Below are positions 1 to 9,800 of a stretch of 64,000 nt of DNA, one piece after another. Within the stretch, counting starts at the first letter, position 1, and each line of letters begins with the position of its first letter. The translations under genes and the position numbers were made by a program. The notes under the pieces were generated by a model that searched no databases, was not told the origin of the DNA, and saw only the letters and a program-made list of their open reading frames with translations. The stretch comes from Azolla caroliniana (Eukaryota > Polypodiophyta), in NCBI GenBank assembly GCA_043228905.1, contig JBHGNT010000014.1, positions 12,462,001-12,526,000 on the forward strand, read 5' to 3'.

Positions 1-1
1 C

Positions 2-8
2 TATAAAT
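2..8 (+). promoter_or_regulatory. TATA-like box upstream of the 875-residue ORF
   Basis: TATAAAT lies 106 bases before the ATG at 114, a plausible spacing for a plant promoter with an approximately 75-80 base leader. It could be an internal promoter giving a separate transcript for this ORF. No other promoter element can be judged because the window starts here. Confidence 0.35.
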
Positions 9-113
9 AGAAGGAGGAATTGCATGATTATTAGTAACAAGTACAACCACTACACGTAGAGTGAATACTAATTAATTCCTACATTAATAGTAATTACTAA
101 TCTTTAAGTCATC

Positions 114-2741
114 ATGCATAAATTAATATCTTTAAAACATATTTCTGTATCGTCTGTATCGCCAAAACAACGGAAACGAGTGCAGATATCGAAACAGTCT
201 GAGCTTCCTTCGTGCCCTAGATCGCCCAAACTCTGTTTTTCTGATTTTCATCGCTACAGAAACTGTGCAGATCTGCAACTGTCATCGACAAGTGATTCAG
301 AACAAGGAAACACAGAAGTCATGCCGATTCCTGTATCTGACGAACTGCGATTGTGGCTTCATGAGAGAAACTTACAAGGTTTCATCAAAATAGCAGAAGC
401 GGAACCTCATCCGCAGGCGGAGGAATTGATACAACAAATAGACATCACCAAAATCACAACAAAGAAAATACGACATGCATTACAGATGCCAAGAGGAGGT
501 TTTGAGGCAGTTAAAAAACCTTCATCAGAAGCACTCCAATCGTATTTCGGGGAATACTCACCCTCGGCAAAAGCATATCAGACTTATGGGGGTCGGGATG
601 AGTTTTTTCATGAAGTGGCGAGGTTTTTACTAGAGGTGGGATTTGTCAGTCCTCGTTTTTATTGTATGCCGAAAAAAAGGGCTGGGTTTATTATAGCCGC
701 ATATGAAAAAGAGGATTTCAACTGGCCACTATTGTCGGGGGAGGCTCTGAGAGAGCAGCTACAAGGGGTAAAAACAGGAAAACCGATGAAGCAAATTTTT
801 GGCCGTTGGTTATCAGTATTGTTTCCGATTCAAGAATCGGAAATTCCTGTTCAGTCAAGAAGACCACCGATAATACAAGCAACACGAAGACACCGACAGT
901 TAGTACATGAAGAATGGATAGAAGAAGAATCGGCACATGCCAATAATATACAAACAAATATGTCTCAGTCGGAACCACCTAGACCAGAGAATTCCGAAAA
1001 CAGACCACCAGAAACGGTTGACAATTTGAGAAACAAGCAACAGCCAACAGAAAATCGACAAAGAACAAGGATTAAACAAAAGGCTAATCGGCAATTCCAA
1101 CCAGAAAACAGGGAAGGATCAGCACCAAAAAGGCAACGCACAAATGAAAACTCGAATACGCCTGTGGTAACAGAAGTACTAAAACCAGGGGATGAGAGCA
1201 TTTCGACACAACCTCACCAAGGACAATCTTCAAAAGTAGCCATTCGGGAAGCACATGGATACTTGGATATCCCACCAGCAGCACATGAATTAGCGGCCAT
1301 TTTGCAGTTCGGAACTTCATACGAACTGGTTGAATGGTTGGCTAAAAGACTGACAGAAGTATCAGAACGGCTGGCTCAAGAACATAATGACCGAATAATG
1401 ATACAGAAAGCTTTACGAGGAGTGTTGGAACCTCAAGAAAAAGCAGAGATAGAGAAAATAGGCCGGAAAAGAAGTGCACAGCATAGAGGGGAGGCTATTG
1501 AAATGCCACCATTACATGAAGCACTGGTCGAAATTCATAAAGAATATGAAACGGCACGCAAAGCAGCCAGTGATATGGCTGAAAGATACAAAAGTATATC
1601 AGCATCGGCGGAGGTGCTGAAGCATCAGTTTTGTAACATACAAGCAGAAAATAAAGAACTAAAGGAAAGTCTAAACAAATGGGAAACACAGGCACGGCTT
1701 ATGGTGTCGGAATCAGAATGGCAACAGAAATTGGAGGTTACTGAGAAAGCACGACAAGCCGAAACAACAAGGGCCAACAATGCAGTATTTCGAACTATAG
1801 AATTAGAAAAACAATTAGAAACCATTCAGAATGATCAATGCAAAGCTCTCGAAGAAAAAAATCAAGTAATAAACGAATTACAGAAAAATCTAGAAGAAGT
1901 TAAGACGGCCAATCATACATATACCGAACAAATTGAAGAATTCGAAAGGTATATAGTGTCACAGGAAAGTCAATTGACAGAAAAACAGCAGAGTCTTGAA
2001 GAAGTCAACAGAAGAATGACGGAACAGCAGGAGGAATGGAGTAGAGAGAAATCGGCATTCGAACAACAACTGGACGAAATTCGGAAGATAGCGGAACAAA
2101 GACGGCTGGATATATATGTAGTCGAATCCAAATTAATGCGAGCTGAAAGTGAGAACCGAACCACTATTACGGATTTACAGAAAGAGTTGCAAACCGCCCA
2201 GTACGTCGCAAGCATCACTAGGGATAAAGTGCAGCACATCATAGGTAAACATCGAAACCTAGCAAAGAAACTGATTGATGAATCCCTTGCGCAAGGATGG
2301 AAGTTATGGACAGCACAAGCGGCGGAATTACAGATATTGCGTGCCGACAAAAATAACCGTCAGGTACAAGGTGCAGGTTTTTTTAAAATGGCAAAAAAGG
2401 ATATTGACAATATCCAAGAGGATATCATGAAAGATATGGATGAAATTGCGGCATTTTACAGAGAAGAAATTCAACGTATTATGCAAGAATTCGACAAAAA
2501 TGATATAGGCACTTCCGTCCAGTTGGATAAAATCGAAGCCGAAAGAACCAGCAAGACTCCTGGTATTCAACCTGCCGGAAGAAGTGAACCAGAGCAGCCA
2601 ACCGAATCACAACCTGCTCCGAAGGAGGACTGTGACACAGACGAAGATGAAGAAGAAGATATAGGTGGAATACATCCAAGGCCAGATGAACCTTCGATTT
2701 TTGATATTCTGAACGATTCGGATGAAGAGCTACAGGAATAG
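114..2741 (+). CDS. Unrecognised 875-residue coiled-coil protein of element TE-A
   Basis: I do not recognise this protein. It is one uninterrupted frame from ATG 114; an in-frame ATG at 321 is an alternative start. Residues 1-70 are basic and Ser-rich. Residues about 75-245 look globular, with aromatic-rich stretches such as FFHEVARFLLEVGF. Residues about 250-385 are a charged, Pro/Gln/Asn-rich linker. From about 470 to 725 there is a long heptad-like coiled coil rich in Glu, Lys and Gln. The tail is very acidic (DEDEEEDIGG) and ends in a PSIFDIL motif. I see no zinc knuckle, DTG/DSG protease, YxDD polymerase motif, signal peptide or membrane span. Its place directly before an LTR suggests either an extra (env-position) ORF of an autonomous element or the gag-like ORF of a non-autonomous one. 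Function unknown; association with the LTR is inferred from the second copy. Confidence 0.7.
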   Translation: MHKLISLKHISVSSVSPKQRKRVQISKQSELPSCPRSPKLCFSDFHRYRNCADLQLSSTSDSEQGNTEVMPIPVSDELRLWLHERNLQGFIKIAEAEPHPQAEELIQQIDITKITTKKIRHALQMPRGGFEAVKKPSSEALQSYFGEYSPSAKAYQTYGGRDEFFHEVARFLLEVGFVSPRFYCMPKKRAGFIIAAYEKEDFNWPLLSGEALREQLQGVKTGKPMKQIFGRWLSVLFPIQESEIPVQSRRPPIIQATRRHRQLVHEEWIEEESAHANNIQTNMSQSEPPRPENSENRPPETVDNLRNKQQPTENRQRTRIKQKANRQFQPENREGSAPKRQRTNENSNTPVVTEVLKPGDESISTQPHQGQSSKVAIREAHGYLDIPPAAHELAAILQFGTSYELVEWLAKRLTEVSERLAQEHNDRIMIQKALRGVLEPQEKAEIEKIGRKRSAQHRGEAIEMPPLHEALVEIHKEYETARKAASDMAERYKSISASAEVLKHQFCNIQAENKELKESLNKWETQARLMVSESEWQQKLEVTEKARQAETTRANNAVFRTIELEKQLETIQNDQCKALEEKNQVINELQKNLEEVKTANHTYTEQIEEFERYIVSQESQLTEKQQSLEEVNRRMTEQQEEWSREKSAFEQQLDEIRKIAEQRRLDIYVVESKLMRAESENRTTITDLQKELQTAQYVASITRDKVQHIIGKHRNLAKKLIDESLAQGWKLWTAQAAELQILRADKNNRQVQGAGFFKMAKKDIDNIQEDIMKDMDEIAAFYREEIQRIMQEFDKNDIGTSVQLDKIEAERTSKTPGIQPAGRSEPEQPTESQPAPKEDCDTDEDEEEDIGGIHPRPDEPSIFDILNDSDEELQE

Positions 2742-2743
2742 GC

Positions 2744-3241
2744 GTGGGTTCGCCGTACAAGGTCCTGGCCCACGTGCGTGCCAAGTGTTACCCGGACCCG
2801 GACAGTCAGTTTTACCGAACAGGTGGGAAAGCGTCGAAAAACAGAGTCGGTTCGGATCGACTGTTCGGATCAATGACTCAGCAGGAAAACGAAGAGAACT
2901 AAGTTAGTTAGATAATTTTGTAAATCTTGTTAGAGAGTAGGAATAGTTCTTGATGAGAAAAGACCTTCGGTATACCTATAAAAGGGAACCAAAGGCATTG
3001 TAAGAAAGGTCGTTTTATTTAGTAATATAAGTTTAAGTTAGGAATATCTTGTACGGATTCTGTGTTTCTCTGTTGTCTATGATCTTAAGTGCAAGCTTCC
3101 TAATTTATAGCTAAATAACGATCACGAGAATTACCGATTAATATAGCAATTCCGTTCGTAAAACACAATTCCTTGTTAGAACGTTGAGTAGCGACGTTCA
3201 CTCTTCTGTATCGGGAGTAGTTAGTAATTAGCCGATTAACA
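2744..3241 (+). repeat. LTR of element TE-A (probably 3' LTR)
   Basis: About 498 bp beginning TGGGTTCG (2745) just after the ORF stop and ending TTAACA. A TATA box (TATAAAA) sits at 2977-2983, mid-LTR, as expected for a promoter-bearing LTR. The first ~45 bases match the LTR at 41799-42272 closely (shared blocks CGTACAAG, CCCAC, GCGTGCCA, GTGTTA), and both end in TTAACA with similar total length (498 versus 474). The 5' partner LTR is outside the window, so no target duplication can be checked. The candidate right duplication would be CCTTC at 3242-3246. Confidence 0.55.
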
Positions 3242-4706
3242 CCTTCGCCACTAACTGGGCTTTGTACCGGTTAACAGAACCGTCGGCGTTGTACTTGACC
3301 TTGTACACCCACTTGCATCCAATCGGTTTACAATGACGGGGAGGATCAACTAGGTCCCAGGTTTCGTTGGCATCGAGTGCCCGCATTTCTTCGTCCATAG
3401 CGGCACGCCAATTTGCGTCCTTTGCCGCTTCTGCGTAGCTCTCCGGCTCGCGCACTTCTGTCACCTTACTCATGTACGCATAATGATGCGCCATGTATTC
3501 GTTGTACCTGTACCGCAAGATGGGATCCTTCTGACGGGTTGATCGGCGCAACGCACCGTCACCTGAATTGAGGCCCTTCTTGGCCAGTTCGGTCTTCAGT
3601 GCCAAAGATCTCCCTTTCTCCTTTCCGGAGTCGGATACGCACCGATCCGACTCATCGTTGCCGGTTTCGAATTCCGGCATCTTCCTCTTCCCCTTCTCTT
3701 TGCGCGTGAACCGTTTCCTCGGTTCCTTGCGCGGGGAGAGCACGGCAGAGTCTCCACCACTTGCCGTCTCTTCATCCGTCTGGTCCAACCGACTCAGTCG
3801 CTCGTTCGGTCCACTCAACCGTAACGACTCCGGACTCTCAGCTTGAGTCCCGGCTTCATCATCCTCTGCCAGGGCTGATTCAGGCTCACTGGCCTGATCT
3901 TCCGGAATTGGGTCGGGTATGGAGTACCAGGATGCCGATTCGTCGAACTCGACATCCCGGCTAACTCGGACTTCCTTCGTCCGGGGGTTATAGCACTTAT
4001 ACCCCTTTTGCTCTTCAGCATAGCTGACTAGGATGCATTTTTCCGATTTTGCATCCAACTTTCTACGCTTCTGATCCGGCACGCTTCTGATCCGATTTTG
4101 CATCCAACTTTCGAAGAATTCGCTCTTCCGCTCAATGAGGTAGATCCAAGTATGCCGAGTATAGTCGTCGATGAAGGAGACGAAGTATCGGCTCCCGCCA
4201 AGGCTTACACTTTGTGTCGGTCCCCACACATCCGAATGGATGAGATCGAGCTTGTTACGGCTCCGGTTCCGTTCGGTGGGGAATGGAAGCCGGTGTTGCT
4301 TCCCAAGTTGGCAGGCTTCACAAATTTCGGCTCTCCGGCCGCTGAACTTCGGCAAACCGAAAACGACTTGTTTCGTTTGCAGATCTTGAAGCCTCCGGTA
4401 GTTGACGTGGCCTATCCGCTTGTGCCACAGGTCGATGTCCGACTCGACCTTCTGTCGTTTCGCGAACAGAGCGGTGCCAACGTCATTGGTGTCGAGGATA
4501 AACATCCTCCCGTCTCTGCGCCCTTGCGCAATGACTTCGCCCTCATCCTCAATGAAGCACCCGAGGTGTGTAAACCGCACCTGCATCCCCTGGTCGACAA
4601 TTTGACCGACGGACACCAGGTTCTTCGTGATTGTCGGAACGTGTAATACGTTCATCAGCTTCCCTTTCTGTCCGACGTGGCTTAGAGGGACTTCTCCGAC
4701 GTGCAC
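3242..4706 (-). pseudogene. Copia-1 integrase / reverse-transcriptase remnant
   Basis: In element order the frame begins with the post-protease segment (HVGEVPLSHVGQKGK), then the integrase zinc-binding HHCC region (WHKRIGHVNYRR through ICEACQLGKQ). The integrase core starts at LDLIHSDVWGP, but after ERKSEFFESW it jumps straight to KRRKLDAKSEK, losing the second catalytic Asp and the Glu of the DDE core. A Ser/Glu-rich connector follows, then the N-terminal reverse-transcriptase segment (WDLVDPPRHCKPIGCKWVYK), ending at RYKAQLVAK. The YVDD motif and RNase H are missing. The deletion junction contains duplicated local sequence (4043-4112). No active product is expected. Confidence 0.85.
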
Positions 4707-5844
4707 TATTTGGGTGAGGAGTGTCGTCTCCGGTTTCGACTACTCCTGGTTGATCTGGTTTCTCCAGAAAGGAGAACCACTCTTTGTGGCTCGTCATGTG
4801 GTTCGACGCGCCGGAATCAACATACCACACTTCCTCCGAGTTGGAAGTGGTCTTCTTCATTGAGTTTGCCTTGTGATTCATCACCAAGGCTGGCCCCTTA
4901 CCGGCCTTTCCGGTTCCGGATCCTCCTGATCCGTTTGCGTAGTGTGAGTTTTGCCGGCCATCCTTACCGGTCTTGCCGGATCCGGATTTGTCCGAATCGG
5001 CACGCTTTCTCCAGCACTCGCTTTCCCTGTGGCCTTTTTTGCCACAGTACCAGCATTCCGTAGCGGATTTGTCTTGCCGGCCTCCGGCACCGCCTTGACT
5101 CCCCCTGCTTGTGGAAGTCCCGGAATTGTTGTCGGCACACTCATAGTGCCTCCGTTCCTGCTCTTGACGGCCGCCTCCATTGTGTGCCGACCCACCTCTT
5201 CCACCACGCCCACAGTGCCGATCCGTTCCCGTGTACAACATTCGGTTGTCCGGGGATGCACTGGTAGATGCTCCGGCGTGGTTCTCCTCTACAAGGAGCA
5301 TCGACTGTAAGTCGAAGAATGAGGGGGTATTCTCCCTTGTACACACCGCAGTCCGGAACGCTCCGAACTTGGACGCCAGGCCTCCGAGACATACCTGCAC
5401 CATCTCGTCTTCCTCTATGGTAACATTGATAGAGGCGAGCGAGTCGCAGATCTCCTTTATCTGGCCCGTGTAGTCTGCCACGGACATGTTCTTCTGTCGA
5501 ACATTGCTCAACTCTTGTCTGAGTTGCAGCTTCCGGGCAGTGGTGCTTGCGGCGAAAACCTTTTTCAGGTTCCCCCAAGCATCCTTCGGTGTCTTGGCAT
5601 CACGGATGTGGCTGAGCAGCTGATCGCCAACACTGGACGCGAAGCAGTACATCACCCTGCTTGCCGCCTGTTCCCATACTGGGAAGTCCTTGTGTGTCGA
5701 GTCTGGCGCCGCATCATTCGGTCCTTCGACATAACTCCAGTACCCGTGTCCAAGCAGGTACTGGTGCATCTTGTAAGACCAGGATGCGTAGTTGCTCCTG
5801 TCGAGCTTCTCCACCAGGAGCAACGTAGCCATGCCTCTATCCAT
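4707..5844 (-). pseudogene. Copia-1 gag-protease
   Basis: Starts at ATG 5844 (MDRGMATLLLVEKLDRSN), the usual start in this Copia group. The gag capsid region (SNYASWSYKMHQYLLGHGYW and ARKLQLRQELSNVRQK) is followed by an Arg/Gly-rich stretch and a CX2CX4HX4C zinc knuckle (CWYCGKKGHRESEC) that binds element RNA. The aspartic protease follows with active site WYVDSGASNHMTSHKEW. The frame is open until just after ETGDDTPH, where a frameshift moves the integrase part into another frame. Gag packages the genome and the protease would cut the polyprotein. It sits just downstream of the PBS, as expected. Confidence 0.85.
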
Positions 5845-5926
5845 GTCTTCTATTGTATCTGTTCTCGACCTGTTAGGGTTTTCTTCTCAAAAGTAAATGT
5901 CTGCAGTAGAGGTTCTCAACCCTCGC

Positions 5927-5938
5927 GCTCTGATACCA
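5927..5938 (-). other. Copia-1 primer binding site (initiator tRNA-Met type)
   Basis: On the minus strand this reads TGGTATCAGAGC, the standard plant Copia PBS complementary to the 3' end of initiator tRNA-Met. It abuts the 5' LTR, whose edge (TG on the plus strand) is at 5939. Confidence 0.9.
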
Positions 5939-5966
5939 TGTAAACGTAAGTGTTTGTGGAAAACGT
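5939..5966 (-). repeat. Copia-1 5' LTR, first fragment
   Basis: Begins TGTAAACG on the plus strand directly after the PBS, matching the Copia-3 LTR edges at 21307 and 40221. It is interrupted after ACGT (5963-5966) by Gypsy-1 and resumes at 13297 with the same four bases. Confidence 0.8.
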
Positions 5967-6766
5967 TGTCGAGATATTACGCAAGTGTGTGTGGATTAGA
6001 GGCGGGACCGCGGGGGTCTCGAACCAAAGAGCAAGCGAGGGAGGAGAAAGAGAGAGAACCGGCTACGCAGGACCGGGGATACACAGGGACACGGCCCTTC
6101 AGCACGGAGAACGCGAACAGACACCGACACAGACGGATGCGAATGACTAAATATGTGTATTAACAAAATGGCTAACACGACTACAACCCCCGATGGGGCA
6201 CAGGTTGGTTGCAACCGAACAGGCCGGCGAACAGATGCCGATGCCTGTTCGCTTCGACGCACAAACGGGGAAATGGGGGGGGGGTAGCAGGTCGGAGGTG
6301 CTGCCGGAAGCACTCGGGCGTTCCTCGAAACAGCGCGAGCCTCCCCGGAACCCTGCACAGAAAGCTTTGGAGCTCAAGAAGGAAGGAAACAGAGAGAGCG
6401 AAGCGTCCAGAAACGGTCCGACAGCACTTCGTCCTCTCCGCGCCCGATCCCTGCAACAGCTCTTTCCCGCTCCTTATATAGGCCGACGAACAGGCCGTCG
6501 TGTCAGCTTTATTCCCTGTCCCTTTTGGACAGGGATCCGCTCCGTTTTTCACGGATCCGCGTAGTTACGCCGCCGACTCGTACAGTTCGCGCGCGCGACC
6601 GAAAAGACTGTTCGCGCGGTCTTTGTCTCCACTTGAGTTAGGGCCCGTTCCTGCCGATTATCCTCTCAATTCGTTTCTATGTACAACTCGGAGCGTGCGC
6701 GCGTGAAGAACCGGTTCCCACGCCTTGGTGCGCCGATTCCGCCTATGGACGGTTTTCTTCACGACA
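5967..6766 (-). repeat. Gypsy-1 3' LTR
   Basis: 800 bp, TGTCG...CGACA, with a minus-strand TATA box TATATAA at 6474-6480. It carries a run of nine or ten G (plus strand) near 6277. Nearly identical to 12497-13296. Confidence 0.95.
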
Positions 6767-6779
6767 TCCGCCCCCACCT
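6767..6779 (-). other. Gypsy-1 polypurine tract
   Basis: On the minus strand AGGTGGGGGCGGA abuts the 3' LTR start (TGTCGTG), the expected place for plus-strand DNA priming. Confidence 0.8.
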
Positions 6780-6837
6780 AACCGCGCATCCTCCGGTATG
6801 CGCCAAGAGAGTTGGGACGGAGAAAACCGGCCCGTCT

Positions 6838-9800
6838 TCATTCCTCGCCCGTCGGTTCTTCTTCATTTTCGGATCGTTCGTCACTGCCGACCAGGAGAGC
6901 CGGGTCTGGCTCGTCGTCGTGTCGCTTCTTGAACGCTTTGATCCGCTTCCCTGCAACCGGTATCGCCATTCTCGTGCCGTCAAGTTCCGCCAGGTGATAT
7001 GTCCCGTTGTCATTGGCGCTCCGTACCACGTAAGGCCCGAACCACCTTCGTGCGAACTTCCGTGTGGCTCGGTGCTGGTTGTCGAGGCTGCTGTCGTAGA
7101 CGAGCACCCAGTCACCTTCTTCGATTTTCTTCGGTCGTAGCCGGTGCGTTCGGTCGAACCGGGCTTTGTTCTTTGTCCTCGCCACCCGGAGCTTCTCCGT
7201 AGCCAGTGCCACGTCCTCCGGTCTCCGCTCGAGCTGTCGTATACGTGCGGCCAACAACTCCTCCCGGCTCATCTCGTCCCTCCAGTCGACCGTTGCCCAC
7301 GAGGAGATCGTCCGTTCAATCGGCATGATCGGCGTCTGGCCGAACATGAGCTCCGTCGGCATGTACCCGGTTACCGAACTGTGCGTGGTCCGGTCTGCCC
7401 ACAAAGCATAAGGTAGCAGCCGCGGCCAGTCACCGGCTCGGCCTCCGCATGCCCGAACCAACGCCTTGACGATCGGTCCGTGTCCGCGCTCCACCTTTCC
7501 ATTCGCCTCCGGATTGTACGCAGTGGTGAGCGAGAGCTTGACTCCAAGCCGGTCGAACAGCTCCGCGGCTTCCTCGGCGTCCAACTCCCCTCGGTCAGCC
7601 ACGATCTTCCCGACGCACCCGTACCGGCATATCACGTCCTCGATCAGGAACCGACACACGGCCGCGGTCGTCTTGTTCTGAAGGGCTCGGCCTTCCACCT
7701 GGTTCGTCAGGTCTTCCCGCGCTAGGACCAGATACCGCATCTGTCCTACTCCCATCGGCATCGTCACCAGATCTACCATCCATTTGAAGTGGATAGTCGG
7801 AGGGTACGTAGGGCGAAGCCCGTCCCGGTGTCGGACTATCGAGTGCATCTGACAACTCTCGCAAGTTGACACGAACCGATGCACGTCCCGGTACAATCCC
7901 GGCCACCAGTACTTCCCCTTCAGCTTCTCAAATGTCGCCCACGTTCCACGGTGTCCAGCCCAAGGGCTGTCGTGGTAGGCCGCCAGTAGCTCCTCCTGTT
8001 CTTCCTTCGTCGCCACCACCCGGAGCGGGACGCCGTTCCTCTTCTTCGGGTGCTTCCACAAATGCCCATCTCGGAGAAAGAATCGATATGCTTTCTTCCG
8101 GATCCGGTTGGCCTCGTCCTTCGTCCATGACGCATCGGGCGTCATCGTCTTCAAAAACCCGCCGATCTGCAGCCATTCCCCGTCGTACTTGCTCGCGTCG
8201 AACTCGTTAAGCGCCGGAGTGCTCATCCCGTCGGTCGTTATGTATGCCGCCTCGAAGAAATCCACGCCGACTTCTTCGTCTTCCGAAACCATGCCGCCCT
8301 CGTCGTCGAACCTCGCCCTCGAAAGCATGTCGGCCATGGCGTTGTCTTTCCCGGAAATGTGTCGTATTTCCGGGTCCAGGGACTTGATGTACGCTATCCA
8401 CCTGAGCATCGCCAGGTCCGGAGTCGCGCATCCGGAAACCATACCGAGAATCGGCAGGCAATCCGTCTCGATGATCACTTCCGTCCCTATCAGGTAGTCT
8501 TTGTCGGCCTTAACCGCCGAAACAATACCCCAGAGTTCGCGTTTAACCTGGGCGTATCCTCGCTGCCGTTCACTGAGGACTTTCACGCCGAATCGGATCG
8601 GCAACCGATTGCCGTCCTCGTCTTCCTGGTTCACGACCCATCCGATCCCGGTCGGACTGGTATCCACCGTTATGAATACCGGGGTACCCTTCCCGTAAAC
8701 CGCCTTCCGGAGTGCCGGTGCCGCTGCAAGGGCCTCTTTCAGCTTCCGGACCGATTCCGCGTGCTCGTCTAGCCATTCGAACCTTCGCTCCTTTTTCAGC
8801 AACCCGTACAGTGGCTCCGCGAGGTGTGCGTAATGCGGGATCCATATGTGGTAGAACGCGCATGCCCCCAGGAATCTCCGTACTTCCGTGACCGAGCTGC
8901 AGTCGGGCTTCATCGCGGAGATGGCTTCTACCTTTGCCGGAGACGGTTTCCGGCCATATGGTCCGCACAGGTGTCCGACCACCATGATTTCTGACTGTCC
9001 GAAGGCCGACTTCTCCCCGGAGAAGGTGAGTCTCGCATCCTCTAGCCTTTGCAGCACCTTCTCGCAGTCGTCGATGTGCGTCGCCACGAATCGCCGGCAT
9101 CCGTCCGGCCCGATCGTCTCGTCCCTTTCTTCCACCGGGCATCCCTTGATCGGGATGTCGTCCAGAAACGGCATGGTGATGTCCGGGATACAGTCCCTCA
9201 GAACCTTATTCATCGCATTCACCATGTGGGCCACCGAGTTGGTCCCTCCTTGCGGCAGTGTACACATCCGAACTAGGCCGAGGGGAGTTCGCATCGTCGT
9301 AATGTCTCTGCTCTCCACGGCTAGCTGGAACTGGTCGTACCCTGAGTATAGATCCCCGACCGAGTAAATTGACCTTCCGGCGAAGGCCTCCGCGAACTCG
9401 TCTATGGTCGGCCCGATCCCTGCGTTCCGAATGGTCACTCGATTGACCGGCTGCAGGTCCTGGATGAAGCGCAGCGAACCGTTTTTCTTCGGTACGGTAA
9501 ACCATCGATTCGAATATGGGGCACTCGACGGCTCGAGAATTCCCATATCAACTTTCTGCCTCAGCAGCTCCATCAACTTCGGGATGTGAGCTCTCGGAAC
9601 CGGGATTGGCTTGAGATTCCATGGTACATGCGGTACCGTGAATATCACCAGCGGCTCCACGATCGTCGGGTCAACGCACCCGATTTCCTCCGGCGAGAAT
9701 GCGAAGGCTTTCCCGTGCCTTCCGAGCATTCTCCGAAACCGGTCTTCCTCCGCCGGCAGTAGGAACCCGCCCCCACCGATTTTGAGCTCTCGGAGTGTCT

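Larger units (their letters stand above)
1..3241 (+). mobile_element. TE-A: 3' portion of an LTR element carrying a coiled-coil ORF
   Basis: The block holds one long ORF (114-2741) followed within a few bases by a sequence with LTR character: it starts near TGGGTTCG (2745), has a TATA box (2977-2983) and ends in TTAACA (3241), where Copia-1 reverse-transcriptase sequence begins abruptly. A second, diverged copy of the ORF-end plus LTR arrangement lies at 41401-42272, which is what makes the mobile-element reading credible. The left part of the element, including any pol genes and the 5' LTR, would be outside the window. Bases 1-113 do not resemble the end of the LTR, so the ORF is not immediately preceded by the 5' LTR. 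Insertion into Copia-1 is inferred, because Copia-1 is cut exactly where the LTR ends. Confidence 0.55.
3242..5966 (-). mobile_element. Copia-1: truncated Ty1/Copia element, main part
   Basis: Minus-strand Copia element. In element order it has a 5' LTR fragment (5939-5966, continuing at 13297-13445), a PBS, gag, protease, integrase and the start of reverse transcriptase. It stops at 3242 in the reverse-transcriptase region (after RYKAQLVAK), where the TE-A LTR begins; the 3' part presumably lies left of TE-A, outside the window. Gypsy-1 has inserted in the 5' LTR. The coding region carries a frameshift between protease and integrase and a large integrase deletion, so it is inactive. Confidence 0.85.

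Noticed and set aside
1-113. 5' LTR end of TE-A immediately before the coiled-coil ORF
   Set aside because: The sequence does not resemble the end of the LTR at 2744-3241, so it cannot be the partner LTR of a recent insertion.
4098-4646. 182-codon plus-strand ORF
   Set aside because: Antisense to Copia-1 integrase; the same shadow recurs in the other Copia copies.
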